Shown here piece after piece: positions 6,807 through 17,503 of a stretch of DNA of 64,000 nt. The translations under genes were made by a program, and so were the position numbers. Origin of the DNA: Hungatella effluvii (GTDB lineage Bacteria > Bacillota > Clostridia > Lachnospirales > Lachnospiraceae); contig NZ_QJKD01000013.1 of NCBI RefSeq assembly GCF_003201875.1, forward strand, positions 124,001-188,000. Direction: 5' to 3'. Position 1 is the stretch's first letter. Each line of letters begins with the position of its first letter. The notes under the pieces are model-generated. The model searched no databases and had not been told where the DNA came from. It was given only the letters and a program-made list of their open reading frames with translations.

Positions 6807-8648
6807 TTACCCCAATGATTTCTTGTTCAGGGAAGACCTCTTCCTCATCGTCGGATCCAGGATCTTCTTTCTGATTCTCAAGGATACCGGTGTGATCTCA
6901 AGGAGCTCATCCGTATCGATAAAGTCCAGACACTGCTCCAGACTCATCTCCTTTGGCGTCGTCAGCTTCAGGGCATCATCCGCGCCGGAGGAACGGGTGT
7001 TGGTCAGCTTCTTCATCTTGCAGACGTTGATCTCGATATCCTCTGCCTTCGGGTTCTGACCGATTACCATACCGGAATAAACCTTCACGCCGGCTCCGAT
7101 GAACAGGATGCCTCGCTCCTGCGCATTAAACAGACCGTAGGTAATGGATTCACCTGACTCATAAGCGATCAGGGAGCCGGTCTTACGGTAGGATAAATCT
7201 CCCTTGAAAGGAGCGTAGCCGTCAAATGCCGTATTCATGATACCGTTGCCCTTTGTATCGGTCATGAACTCACCGCGGTAGCCGATCAGGCCTCTGGACG
7301 GAATCGAGAATTCCAGCCTTGTGTAGCCGCCGTTAGCCGGGCTCATGCCCTGCAGTTCGCCCTTTCTGCTGGTCAGCTTCTGGATAACCGCGCCGGTAAA
7401 CTCTTCCGGTACGTCGATATAGGCGATCTCCATCGGCTCCAGTTTACGGTTTCTTTCATCATACTGGTACAGAACCTCAGCCTTGCTGACTGCAAATTCA
7501 AAATTCTCTCTTCTCATGTTCTCGATCAGAACGGAAAGATGCAGCTCGCCGCGGCCAGATACCTTAAAGCAGTCAGGAGATTCGGTCTCCTCCACGCGAA
7601 GGCTGACGTCGGTGTTCAGTTCGCGGAACAGACGCTCTCTGATATGACGGGAGGTGATAAATTTACCTTCCTGTCCTGCCAGCGGGCTGTCATTTACCAT
7701 GAAGTTCATGGCGATAGTCGGTTCGGATATCTTCTGGAACGGAATGGCTTCCGGGTTTTCCGGAGAGCAGAGCGTATCACCGATATGAATATCCGTAATA
7801 CCGGAAATGGCCACGATCGCGCCGATTCCCGCTTCCGTCACTTCCACCTTGTTCAGTCCCTCGTACTCGTACAGCTTGCCTACCTTAACCTTGCGCATCT
7901 TGTCCGGGTCGTGGTGGTTTACGATGACACATTCCTGATTGACGCGGATTGCTCCGTTATCCACCTTACCTACGCCGATACGGCCTACGTACTCGTTGTA
8001 ATCAATGGTGCTGATCAGAAGCTGAGTCGGAGCTTCCGGGTCACCCTCCGGAGCCGGAATATGGTCGATGATTGTCTGGAATAAGGCGCTCATGTTCTCT
8101 TCCGCGTCGTCTAAATTCTTCTTTGCAAAGCCGCCCTTTGCGGATGCGTATAAGAACGGGCAGTCTAACTGCTCTTCTGTCGCATCAAGGTCCATGAGGA
8201 GCTCTAAGACTTCCTCTTCAACCTCGTCCGGTCTCGCCTCCGGACGGTCAATCTTATTGATACAGGCTACAACGGAGAGGCCCAGTTCCAGCGCCTTGCG
8301 CAGAACAAACTTTGTCTGCGGCATAACGCCCTCGTAGGCATCCACCACCAGAATAACTCCGTTTACCATCTTTAAGACACGCTCAACCTCGCCGCCGAAA
8401 TCCGCATGGCCTGGCGTATCGATAATGTTGATCTTCGTACCGTTGTAGTTGACAGCGGTATTCTTGGAAAGGATGGTAATACCACGCTCTCTCTCAATAT
8501 CATTGGAGTCCATAACCCGGTCAACAACTTCCTGGTTCTCGCGGAAAATTCCGCTCTGTCTGAGCAGGGCATCCACCAGGGTAGTTTTGCCGTGGTCAAC
8601 GTGGGCGATGATGGCTACATTTCTGACGTCTTCTCGTTTCATCTTCAT
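6807..8648 (-). CDS. typA: Ribosome-associated GTPase TypA/BipA
   Basis: TypA is a translational GTPase of the EF-G/LepA type, linked to 50S ribosome assembly and stress or cold adaptation. The 613-residue protein has G1 AHVDHGKTTL, the switch region RGITI, G3 DTPGHADFGGEV, G4 NKID and the TypA-specific C-terminal part (SRGLIGYRGEFMTDTKGNG, then LRIRKKILD). Length is normal. The start is the MKMKRED ATG; the upstream AAAGGAAAG is somewhat distant. It is separated from the upstream glycosyltransferase by a strong terminator (8686-8720). Confidence 0.96.
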   Translation of the reverse strand: MKMKREDVRNVAIIAHVDHGKTTLVDALLRQSGIFRENQEVVDRVMDSNDIERERGITILSKNTAVNYNGTKINIIDTPGHADFGGEVERVLKMVNGVILVVDAYEGVMPQTKFVLRKALELGLSVVACINKIDRPEARPDEVEEEVLELLMDLDATEEQLDCPFLYASAKGGFAKKNLDDAEENMSALFQTIIDHIPAPEGDPEAPTQLLISTIDYNEYVGRIGVGKVDNGAIRVNQECVIVNHHDPDKMRKVKVGKLYEYEGLNKVEVTEAGIGAIVAISGITDIHIGDTLCSPENPEAIPFQKISEPTIAMNFMVNDSPLAGQEGKFITSRHIRERLFRELNTDVSLRVEETESPDCFKVSGRGELHLSVLIENMRRENFEFAVSKAEVLYQYDERNRKLEPMEIAYIDVPEEFTGAVIQKLTSRKGELQGMSPANGGYTRLEFSIPSRGLIGYRGEFMTDTKGNGIMNTAFDGYAPFKGDLSYRKTGSLIAYESGESITYGLFNAQERGILFIGAGVKVYSGMVIGQNPKAEDIEINVCKMKKLTNTRSSGADDALKLTTPKEMSLEQCLDFIDTDELLEITPVSLRIRKKILDPTMRKRSSLNKKSLG

Positions 8649-8685
8649 AATATGTGTACTCTTCTTTCCTTTGGATAAAAACTCA

Positions 8686-8720
8686 ATAAAAAACTAAGGA
8701 CTCTATACTGTCCTTAGTTT
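8686..8720 (-). terminator. Intrinsic terminator upstream of typA
   Basis: An 11-bp perfect stem (8691-8701 with 8710-8720) is followed on the minus strand by TTTTTATT. It ends the dedA-glycosyltransferase transcript before typA. Confidence 0.85.
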
Positions 8721-8874
8721 CATTTACACTCTTCACAATAAATTAGTATAGCACCCTATATACCAGATTGCAAGGTGTTTTTCAGAAATTTGGCTATTGC
8801 CTTTCCAGTTTTTTCACTTTCGCCGGTACATTCCTCCTGATCCGACAGTTCTCTCACTCACCTGGAAGGCATAG

Positions 8875-10134
8875 TCAGGCAATCTTAAACAGCCGCAGGA
8901 AAGACGGCACAGGCAGCTGCCTGCCACTGTATTCCCATTCCGGAGAAGTTCTTCTCTCTATCATTTTCCGGTACTGGTGTTCCGCTTCCCTTGCCACCGT
9001 CTCCGCCTTATATAAGGAAGCAGTTTCTGCGGCTCCCGCCGATAATTTCTGATACAGCTGCGGTTCCGTCATGAGGCGTGCTGCGGCAGACGCCCATTCT
9101 TCTTCCTCTTCTCTGGTCATGAATCCGTTCTTTCCCTGGCTGACGACATCGACGACTCCGTTGGCATACACCGCAACTACGGGACAGCCTGCGGCCATGG
9201 CTTCCAGAAGAACGATTCCCTGCGTCTCCGATTTGGAGGCGAACAAAAATCCGTCTGCCGCATGGAGATAATGGGACACCTCGGCGTTGGGAACCCGTCC
9301 GGCAAACACGATCTGACGTCCGATTCCAAGCTCCTCTGCCAGATTCTTAAGAGTCTCTTTCCTCGTCCCATCCCCGATTATCAGAATGCGGAAGCAGTCT
9401 CCCACCAGTTCCTTGAGACGGGCGGCTCCCCGCAGCAGGAAATCGAGATTCTTCTCCTTTTCCAGGCGCGCGGTCGTGGCAAACAGCCACGGTTCTCCGT
9501 TTAAATACCGGGATCAGATCTCCCTCTCACGTTCCGGATCCCGTTTAAATGCCTCCTCGCCAATTCCCGTGGGAAGGACCTCCAGCGGTGTCGCAACTCC
9601 CTGTTTCACCAGACATTCCTTCATCGATGCCGTCGGTACGAATACCGTGTCACACTGATCCGTAAATGTATTCAGATACCCTGGCACCAGCACATCCCTG
9701 CTGAAACGCGCTGCATTTCTCACAGGCTCCCGCCCCGCCGCCATCCTCTCATACAGTTTAAAATAGTGAAGATATTCCTCATAGCGGGTATGGTACGTAT
9801 ACGCCAGCGGAATTCCGTATTTTTTGCTTAAATAGACGGCCGTAAATCCGATTACCACCGGGTGATGTACATGAATAACGTCAAACTGTTCTTCGCGGAA
9901 ACGCTTCTCAATGCGGCTGTCGCTGAAATTGCCGATTACCAGCCCCTTGTCCCGCCACTCGTAAAGGACCCGGAATCTCACCACATCCGGTTCTTCCTCC
10001 CATCCTGCCCCCTCCGGTGCAAACACGGTCACCTGATGCCCCAGGCTCCGAAGTCCCTCTGCCAGCCGCTCAACGGAAATCGGAACACCGCCGATGAATG
10101 GTTTGTAATTGTTTGTCAGCATTGCGATCTTCAT
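8875..10134 (-). pseudogene. Family GT4 glycosyltransferase interrupted by an in-frame TGA
   Basis: The two halves (N-terminal acceptor domain from MKIAMLTNNYKPFIGG, C-terminal nucleotide-sugar domain with SKSETQGIVLLEAMAAGCPVV) read in one frame and are separated only by a TGA at 9514-9516, between EREREI and SRYLNGEPWLFAT. Without that codon this would be a normal GT4 enzyme of about 419 residues, of the type making glycosyl-diacylglycerols or glycosylating envelope lipids. No base shift is needed, so one substitution (for example CGA to TGA) explains it. RBS GGAGGAG precedes the ATG at 10132-10134. It lies 13 nt after dedA in the same operon. A sequencing error is the alternative. Confidence 0.85.
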
Positions 10135-10147
10135 ATTGCTCCTCCTC

Positions 10148-10657
<510 letters not shown>

Positions 10658-10758
10658 TAAAAAACCTCCTTGATGATAGAATCATAAAGGAGGAATCTTA
10701 ACACCACTTGCTGATTTCAATGAAAAAAAGAAGGATAAAAAATAAATATTATCTTAAC

Positions 10759-10794
10759 AGAAAGAGATTTCCGATGTTCTGGAAATCTCTTTCT
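10759..10794 (-). terminator. Terminator after the polysaccharide lyase
   Basis: A perfect 14-bp inverted repeat (10759-10772 with 10781-10794) lies just beyond the lyase stop codon on the minus strand, followed by a T-rich segment. Confidence 0.7.
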
Positions 10795-10809
10795 GCTATT
10801 TGTTATCTG

Positions 10810-13800
10810 TTATTTGTCTTCTCCATTCCACGCGCCGTCTTCCGCGACCGTATACCCATCCGGTGTCACGCATCCACTGTACATCGCTCCGTGAGGACGA
10901 TAAGACGTTTCCGGTTTTTCGTAGACCCAGCGGCCATTTACCAGACTCCAGCCTGGACTTCCTTCGGTCTGGTGAGCGAAGGAATACCAGACACCGTTAA
11001 TCGGATTCCAGCCTTCTGCCATAGAGCCGTCGGTTTTTAAGTAATACCAGAAGCCATCGGATTCGTTAAACAGCCAACCGGTTGTCATGGCTCCGCTGGA
11101 ATCCAGCCAGTACCATTTTCCATTGTCTAAAAGCCATCCGGTCGTTTTTCTTCCATTGGCGTCGTAATAGTACCACACCTCACCTGATTTCTTCCAGCCG
11201 CGGTTGAATCCAGAAGAGGATCCTGAGCCTGAACCTGAGCTGCTGCCGGATCGTTTAAACACGCCAGTCAGATGTGTATCTTCCCGAAGCACAAAGGTAC
11301 AGCGGCCGTCGCTGCCGGCGGTAAGCAATTTTCCATTGGCCGACAGGCTTGCCAGACGGTAACCGCTCTGGGGAACCGCCTGCACGGTTACCTTTGTGCC
11401 CTTCTTTCCGCTCATGGGCGAGGCCGTAATCCTGCCTCCTGTCAAGTCTTCTTCAATCGATACCTGGAAGATTTCTTCTGCGGCCGCAGTCTTATCTCCT
11501 GTCAGATACACCCTGGCATTATCCGGAAGTACAAAACAGATTCTCCCTTCCTCCTCCAGGCTGACTGACAGTGACTGTACCTCTCCGCTGCCGGTGTCTG
11601 AGTATGCACGAATGGTGTCTGTCTGTACCTCGTCCTCAGAAAACTGCATCCAGACGTTCGCAGGCGCCTTCCAGGCCACAGGGCCGCTTCTCACACCATT
11701 TTCATCTTCCAGACAGAGCTGGAACTTATACGACTGGCTCCAGTCCCCGCGCGGTCTGTCCTCAGGCCAGCCTGCATCGCTGTTTTCTGTCACTGTTAAT
11801 ATGACGGAATGTACCGCGGCACGCACTCCTGCCTCCTTTTTCTCTTTGGAAGAAGCCGATGCCGGGGAATCTGCTGTTGACGGGGTTGCCGTTGATGGGG
11901 TCGCTGTTGATGGGTCCGCTGATTGGCGTGCGGCTCCGAACGCATTATAACCGGCATTGGAGGCCGTAGCCTTCTTCGCCTGGGACGGGGTCGCCGGCAT
12001 TAAGCTGTCATCCCACGGGACACTCAGCAGAAGTCCTGCTGCCGTAACCTGGCTGTCCATAAGCTCTGGCGTCTCAACCCTGACCTCAACGCGATTGCCA
12101 CGGGCCGCCATAACCTCTCTGTACAGTTCTTCCAAAACCAGCAGATCTTTCATGCAGTACTCTGCCAATTCTTCGTTTGATATGTTCCAGACTGCGTGAA
12201 CCGCCGTCTTCACTGCCTTTACCACATCGAAAGCTCCGTAATCGCCGGCCGCCTCTGCTGTTTTGGCTGCCTGTGTAATCAGTTCCACAACGTGTTCCAC
12301 AGACGGCGGTGTCACGGCCGTAGTCAGCCTTACGGACGCGTAAGAGCTGGTTCCATTGGTTCCTTTCGTATGTACGACGAGCCTCACTCCGTTTTCTGTC
12401 AGCTGGACGTCAACATTTTCATCGTGTGTCAGGATTTCCTCGGCCGGGCGTCTGATATCCACAGTGATCGACCCGGAATTTTTCATAGTCGGATCAGACA
12501 CAGCGATCGTCAATACGCCGTCTTCATCCTCTTCTGTCATGACAGATGCCGCTCTGCTGGCCGCCACTGCCCCGATTTCCGCCTGTCCGTCTGTCCAGAA
12601 ATTCACTCCTGTCAGAAGCCCGTCTGCCGTTGCAGCGGCCTGGATCTCCGGCGTATTTTTCAATATTGTAATTCCCGGTTCTTTTGAATAGGCTTCCGTC
12701 TCTTCGGCGCTCAGCCCAGGAAGGAGAACGTATTCATATGCATCATTCTCCGGATTGGCTCCGTGATCAAACCACATCTCCAGGTAAGTCTCCAAAGCCT
12801 CGCCTTTCGAAGTTCCGATCAGAGACCAGTCTCCCGCATTTCTTCCCTTTCTGACGGATACCGTCTGGTCTCCTCCCGGGAAATAATATCCGATATCGCT
12901 TCCTTCCACATTGCCTTCCAGATGGGCCCATGACACCTCTGGAATTCTGGTTCCTGAAACATCGATGCTGCCGGCCACAATATCTTCCAGATCAGCCTCC
13001 TGAACCGGCAGGTCCTCGGCTTCTCCGTTGACCGTCAATACATTGTCTTCCTCCGGTCTCAGTCTCCGGTTCTCAATGATGCTTTCCACCGGATATGACT
13101 CTCCGGAATTGTTGATCCCTGCTCCCAGACACACGATCTGTCCGCCGAACATGAACCAGGACTTTTTAGCCGAGAACTCCGGGGAATACTGTATGGAAGG
13201 AGATCCCTCGCCCTCCTTCACCCGGACCTCTCCGGTCATGGACATACCATTGATTCCGTTCGTGCCGATCGTACTGCCGCCTACCCAGGACTCTTCCGAC
13301 CGGAAATCCCCTCCCTGGGCAAAGCCGGAACTGTCAGGCTGTCCTGTGCCGATATCCTTGGAAACCACAGTCGTACCTGCCAGCCGCAGCGGATTGACCG
13401 TATTCCAGAAATTCTCTGTATACTGCAGAACGTCACGGTTGTATAAATAGGTCATCCCGCTTCCCTGGTGCCATCCGTAACGGTTTTCATGGTTCATGAT
13501 CTCCGTGTTCTGAATGCGCTCGGAATACATAGACAGCGCCAGCTGGAAATCATCCGTTCTGTGAACAGCCCGGTCCATCAGCGGCATGTTTTTATGGACT
13601 GGCTGTATACTGCTTACGATGGAATCATCATCTCTGATTTCTATGGCCTTCTCTTTTACCGCCATATTCTCCGCACCAGTTAAGGTATCCAAAAAGCCCG
13701 GATCGAGATCAATCCACGTCTTTAAAGCGCCCTTCAGTTCTTCTTCCACCTCCGGGGAGACGGAATTCATAAGCTGAATCATCAGAGCCATGGCTTCTCT

Positions 13801-16398
13801 TCCCGAATCGCGGTCACTCGCCCCCGGTCTGGATACAGAACGTCCCTTCAGGCTGTCCATCATCAAACCGTTGTACATACCGTTTAAAAATCCTTCTTTC
13901 AGATAAAATTCCAGATTCTCCTGAACTTCCCTTGGAAAATCCCACGGTGATTTTGCAAGCAGCGGAGGAAGACCGACACCGCCCTTTAAGAATTCGATCC
14001 CATAGGAGCCGAGATACGGCACATGGGAGTGATCGAGGTAGGAACCGTCTGCGTAGAATCCGCTGGTGTATCCCTGATCCGCAATCTTTGTGCTGTCTTC
14101 CACCGACTGGATGACAAACGTCTCCGAGGCTGCCTTGGAAGCTAAGTAAACCAGTTCATTGTCTTCTCTTAAAACCCCCAGCCCCAGCGCGGTTTTGGAA
14201 CAGTCGATGATATTGGCCCCCTGGGCTGTCCGGTATCCCTGTGCGTGAGTGCTTCCGGTTCCGATCAGCCCTTCATGATAGGGATCCGGCTGGAAGAAGT
14301 AAAGCGCTTCGGTATAAAGCGCCGTTTCTTCCGGAGTCAGATCGTCATATAAGAGCACCAGTGCCGGAATCAGATCCTTCGGCAGACCGATTTCCCATGT
14401 CCACCAGTTATCGGTCTGCGTCTTCGGCGTATAGCAGTTGGAACAGAGCCAGTTCAGAATATGCTTCATGTCGCTCAGCATCTGGCTGTCCTTATAATAC
14501 CGGCTTCCCTTCGCCGCATAGGCGCTTGCCATGGCCAGTACCTTTTTAAATGCCGGCCTGAACTCGACCGCATCGTCCTCGTATGCTATGTCAGCATTTC
14601 CCGCTGCGCCGGCATCCTCCGGCCACGGAATATCCTGGCAGGAATCCTGTCCGCGGTATGCATACGCCTCCCAGGCCGCCATAGCCTGCCCGTCGATCGT
14701 TTCCAGAATTTCAGTACCGCCGTCCACAGCCGTCAAATCGGCTCCGATGATCGATTCCTTCCAGCGTTTGCGGATCGCAGCATAATCGGCTGAGTCCGCC
14801 TCCGGCAGATTGTCCGGATCCTCATAGAGAACGGTTACCTGCCATTTTGCGCTCGTTCCGTGTTCATCCGTCGCTACGATCGTCACGGTTCCTTTTTCCC
14901 GTGCGGTGATCATGCCGTACCCATCGGCTGCCCCACGAACGGAGGCAATGTGGCTGCCGTCTGCATCACCGGCTTTTCGGTCCCCGTCTGTCTCTCCTTC
15001 CTTTAGTTCCCGCTTGATTTTACTGCTTCCTGCATTGCGGACAAAGCTTCCATCCGGCTTCGGAATCTTTACTTCCCACCGGATCGCCCCCTGCAGGGAT
15101 TCCGGCGCTTTTATTCTGCCATCCGATCCCCGGACCAGAGTAATCTCTTCGCCCGTCAATGTATCCGGAACCTTTCCCTCAATGGTTACAGTCACCGCAT
15201 TGCCCTCCATGGCCGCGGTATCAAACTTAAGTATTACCTTTTCTCCCATAACCGCTTCCTGCAGCGCATCCGGATTCGAATTCGCTAAAATCTGTTTACC
15301 AGCGGTCTCAAGGATCACCTCCAGAATCCCATCCTGCTGTGACGGCATAACTGCCGCCGTGAGTTCGATGTTTCCTGTGGAAGAATCCTTCTTCAGTTCC
15401 AGTGCCGCAGGGTAATCCATGGTAACTGGAACAACCTGATTGTCCACCCGGACACTTCCCGGTTCCCACTTTGTGATAGCTACTGCGCCTTCCCCCACAT
15501 CGGCCGCTGCCTGGACCGCAGTCGTATTCACGAGCAATCTGGCATCCGTCTGGTACAGGCTCTTGTTGGGATAATCATCCGTCGTCCTGCCGGCAACCAG
15601 CGTATACTGGTACGTTTCCTGCGGCGCGATGAACAGTTCTGCAAGCTGAGCGGCATCCGTTTCCTTTGTATTGAGCCTGTAATAAACGGATTCCTTCGTT
15701 AAATAGGAGCCGCTCTCACCATTACCGAATACATAGGACCAGTCCAGACTGTTGGCAGCTCCTGATCCGGAAGAAGCGCTGAGCCAGTTCCGCTGGGTAT
15801 GGACCCCCTGAGTCACCGTGTCGATCAGCGATGCCCACAAACCGCCTTCTTTACTGGCTGTACGCACAAGCCGGAATCCATTATTCGGGTTTGTCAGTGC
15901 CAGCTTCGTGCTGTCAGTAACCGGAATGGTATCCACTATCGTCACGAGCCTGCCGCTTTCTTCCTTACGCACCTTTACGCCTGCTCCTGCACAGATGATC
16001 TCATCCTCAAACAGGAACCAGGATTTCACCCCCTCTGCTTCATTTCCCAGCCTGATCCCGGTGGCCGCGCCGCTGTTTAAGCCTGCACTCATGACTGCCT
16101 CCGGCGTTATCTGCAGCTTCCTAAAACCGCCGCTGCCGTCCCACAGCATCGTCGTCCCCGGAACCAGTGCTTCGTCCATGGTGTTCCAGGCCTGATCCGG
16201 CTGGCTGCCGTTAAACAGGGCAAGACTCCCGCCGCCTGCCGATGGATCGAGTACCGCAGCATACTGTCCCGTGTTAAACTTTGACTGCTGTTTTCCCGCC
16301 GGCAGAGTCACCGCAGCAGCCGGCGACGTCACCGTCATCTGAAATACAAGACACATACTGACGGCCTGTTTCCATTTGTTTTTACCCCTTCGTTTCAC
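10810..16398 (-). CDS. Secreted polysaccharide lyase family 8 enzyme with cell-wall-binding repeats
   Basis: PL8 enzymes cleave hyaluronan, chondroitin or xanthan by beta-elimination. The 1862-residue protein has a signal peptide (1-28), an N-terminal sandwich-like module (about 45-330), a Big2-like Ig region (about 480-525), the alpha barrel (about 540-930) and the central super-sandwich (about 1000-1380). Catalytic residues by alignment to streptococcal hyaluronate lyase are Asn729 (GANIID), His790 and Tyr799 (in DGSYLDHSHVPYLGSYG); NWWTWEIG is at 664-671 and GWHQGSGMTYLYN near 975. A TPSTA-repeat linker leads to five GW-type choline-binding-like repeats (1734 to end). GTG start with RBS GAGGGG. 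The N-terminal module looks like a second copy of part of the super-sandwich. Exact glycan unknown. Confidence 0.9.
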   Translation of the reverse strand: MKRRGKNKWKQAVSMCLVFQMTVTSPAAAVTLPAGKQQSKFNTGQYAAVLDPSAGGGSLALFNGSQPDQAWNTMDEALVPGTTMLWDGSGGFRKLQITPEAVMSAGLNSGAATGIRLGNEAEGVKSWFLFEDEIICAGAGVKVRKEESGRLVTIVDTIPVTDSTKLALTNPNNGFRLVRTASKEGGLWASLIDTVTQGVHTQRNWLSASSGSGAANSLDWSYVFGNGESGSYLTKESVYYRLNTKETDAAQLAELFIAPQETYQYTLVAGRTTDDYPNKSLYQTDARLLVNTTAVQAAADVGEGAVAITKWEPGSVRVDNQVVPVTMDYPAALELKKDSSTGNIELTAAVMPSQQDGILEVILETAGKQILANSNPDALQEAVMGEKVILKFDTAAMEGNAVTVTIEGKVPDTLTGEEITLVRGSDGRIKAPESLQGAIRWEVKIPKPDGSFVRNAGSSKIKRELKEGETDGDRKAGDADGSHIASVRGAADGYGMITAREKGTVTIVATDEHGTSAKWQVTVLYEDPDNLPEADSADYAAIRKRWKESIIGADLTAVDGGTEILETIDGQAMAAWEAYAYRGQDSCQDIPWPEDAGAAGNADIAYEDDAVEFRPAFKKVLAMASAYAAKGSRYYKDSQMLSDMKHILNWLCSNCYTPKTQTDNWWTWEIGLPKDLIPALVLLYDDLTPEETALYTEALYFFQPDPYHEGLIGTGSTHAQGYRTAQGANIIDCSKTALGLGVLREDNELVYLASKAASETFVIQSVEDSTKIADQGYTSGFYADGSYLDHSHVPYLGSYGIEFLKGGVGLPPLLAKSPWDFPREVQENLEFYLKEGFLNGMYNGLMMDSLKGRSVSRPGASDRDSGREAMALMIQLMNSVSPEVEEELKGALKTWIDLDPGFLDTLTGAENMAVKEKAIEIRDDDSIVSSIQPVHKNMPLMDRAVHRTDDFQLALSMYSERIQNTEIMNHENRYGWHQGSGMTYLYNRDVLQYTENFWNTVNPLRLAGTTVVSKDIGTGQPDSSGFAQGGDFRSEESWVGGSTIGTNGINGMSMTGEVRVKEGEGSPSIQYSPEFSAKKSWFMFGGQIVCLGAGINNSGESYPVESIIENRRLRPEEDNVLTVNGEAEDLPVQEADLEDIVAGSIDVSGTRIPEVSWAHLEGNVEGSDIGYYFPGGDQTVSVRKGRNAGDWSLIGTSKGEALETYLEMWFDHGANPENDAYEYVLLPGLSAEETEAYSKEPGITILKNTPEIQAAATADGLLTGVNFWTDGQAEIGAVAASRAASVMTEEDEDGVLTIAVSDPTMKNSGSITVDIRRPAEEILTHDENVDVQLTENGVRLVVHTKGTNGTSSYASVRLTTAVTPPSVEHVVELITQAAKTAEAAGDYGAFDVVKAVKTAVHAVWNISNEELAEYCMKDLLVLEELYREVMAARGNRVEVRVETPELMDSQVTAAGLLLSVPWDDSLMPATPSQAKKATASNAGYNAFGAARQSADPSTATPSTATPSTADSPASASSKEKKEAGVRAAVHSVILTVTENSDAGWPEDRPRGDWSQSYKFQLCLEDENGVRSGPVAWKAPANVWMQFSEDEVQTDTIRAYSDTGSGEVQSLSVSLEEEGRICFVLPDNARVYLTGDKTAAAEEIFQVSIEEDLTGGRITASPMSGKKGTKVTVQAVPQSGYRLASLSANGKLLTAGSDGRCTFVLREDTHLTGVFKRSGSSSGSGSGSSSGFNRGWKKSGEVWYYYDANGRKTTGWLLDNGKWYWLDSSGAMTTGWLFNESDGFWYYLKTDGSMAEGWNPINGVWYSFAHQTEGSPGWSLVNGRWVYEKPETSYRPHGAMYSGCVTPDGYTVAEDGAWNGEDK
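11875..11915. repeat. Short tandem repeat coding for TPSTA units
   Basis: Three near-identical 15-bp units (GTTGATGGGGTCGCT type) encode TPSTATPSTATPSTA in the linker of the polysaccharide lyase. Such repeats can change copy number by slippage without shifting the frame. Confidence 0.75.
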
Positions 16399-16646
16399 AC
16401 AATCCCCTCTTTCATTCTATAAGATAAAAAAATTATAGAAAGTTCTGATGTAAAACGAAATGGAACATTTTTATATTTCTTATAAAATTTCGGGATTTCA
16501 CCCGATAATTCTATTACTATTTTCAGTTTTTTATATTATCTGTATAAAAATACTATTTATGATTGTATTGCATACTTATATTCATATTATTATCAAATTA
16601 TTCCATGTTTTTTTATTTTCATTTATTCTATATTTTTCGCCGTACT

Positions 16647-17306
16647 TTACCTGTTATCCAACAGAATCACATGTTTATCCAGAATACCAAAAGCCACCTC
16701 GTCCTGTACCTCGATCCCGGCCTTTCCATTGGTTAAATCAGTCAGCTCCGCAAGCATCCGGTCTTTCTGCTCCTCCGGGATCAGCACCGTGAGCATCACC
16801 TGGTCTGAATACTGGCTGTCCAGAATGGTAATATCCCTCTGTCCAAGCAGATACTGAATCTTGCCGACTCCATTATAATCGGTAGTGACAGCCGTCTTTA
16901 CCGCAGGCATCACAGAGAGCACGGTACTGTTTTTAAGCCCCTCCTGGACAGCGGAAGAATAGGCCCGCACCAATCCGCCGGTTCCCAGCAGGGTTCCTCC
17001 GAAGTAACGGGTAACAACAGCACAGACGTTGCATATACCTTCGCCTTCCAGCACATCAAGCATGGGGCGGCCGGCAGTCTGGGAGGGTTCTCCGTCATCA
17101 CTGCACCGCTTCTGCTCCCCGTTCTCTCCGATGACCCAGGCGTAGCAGTTATGGCGCGCATCCCAGTACTTTTTTCGTGTCTCTTCCAGAAACAGAAGCG
17201 CCTCCTCTTCCGACTTGACGGGGCGCAGAGACGCAATGAATCTGGATTTCTTCTCCACAATTTCAGCGGTTCCGCCCTGGTATAATATCTTATATGGATT
17301 TCTCAT
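16647..17306 (-). CDS. YigZ/IMPACT family protein
   Basis: A 219-residue protein with the UPF0029 (Impact) N-terminal domain, including the family motif DDGEPSQTAGRPMLDVLEGEGICNV in part and VVTRYFGGTLLGTGGLVRAYS, then a DUF1949 C-terminal ferredoxin-like domain. The family is linked to translation regulation and ribosome rescue, without settled biochemical role in bacteria. Start chosen at MRNPYKIL with GAGGA upstream. A promoter with -10 TATAAT lies at 17355-17383. The 248 nt between it and the lyase gene are very AT-rich and contain nothing recognisable. Confidence 0.92.
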   Translation of the reverse strand: MRNPYKILYQGGTAEIVEKKSRFIASLRPVKSEEEALLFLEETRKKYWDARHNCYAWVIGENGEQKRCSDDGEPSQTAGRPMLDVLEGEGICNVCAVVTRYFGGTLLGTGGLVRAYSSAVQEGLKNSTVLSVMPAVKTAVTTDYNGVGKIQYLLGQRDITILDSQYSDQVMLTVLIPEEQKDRMLAELTDLTNGKAGIEVQDEVAFGILDKHVILLDNR

Positions 17307-17354
17307 AGGATTCCTCGTTTCTTTTTTCCTTTTCAGCGTATTTCTTTTTTCATA

Positions 17355-17383
17355 ATTATAGGTAAAAATCCAGACTTAATCAA
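17355..17383 (-). promoter_or_regulatory. Promoter of the yigZ-like gene
   Basis: Minus-strand -35 TTGATT (17378-17383) and -10 TATAAT (17355-17360), 17-bp spacer, about 50 nt upstream of the gene. Confidence 0.75.
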
Positions 17384-17452
17384 GCACGTTTTCATCACTC
17401 TTTTTTCTGTTCCACGTATAATCTTTGCATTTTCTTCCAAAACTAGTAAGTG

Positions 17453-17481
17453 TTGAATTGATTTTCAATCTCTGGTATAAT
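17453..17481 (+). promoter_or_regulatory. Promoter of the class A PBP gene
   Basis: -35 TTGAAT (17453-17458) and -10 TATAAT (17476-17481) with 17-bp spacer, followed by AAAGGAGG 6-7 nt before the ATG at 17504. Confidence 0.85.
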
Positions 17482-17503
17482 GATTCGGTAAAGGAGGTTT
17501 CCT

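Noticed and set aside
8875..10134. Two separate glycosyltransferase genes, the second starting at a GTG near 9405
   Set aside because: The halves share one frame, the GTG has no RBS, and each half alone is an incomplete GT4 fold; one gene with a stop codon explains this better.
10810..16398. Many open frames of 80-180 codons on the plus strand opposite the polysaccharide lyase
   Set aside because: They are antisense shadows: no ribosome binding sites, no recognisable families, while the minus frame is a clear enzyme.
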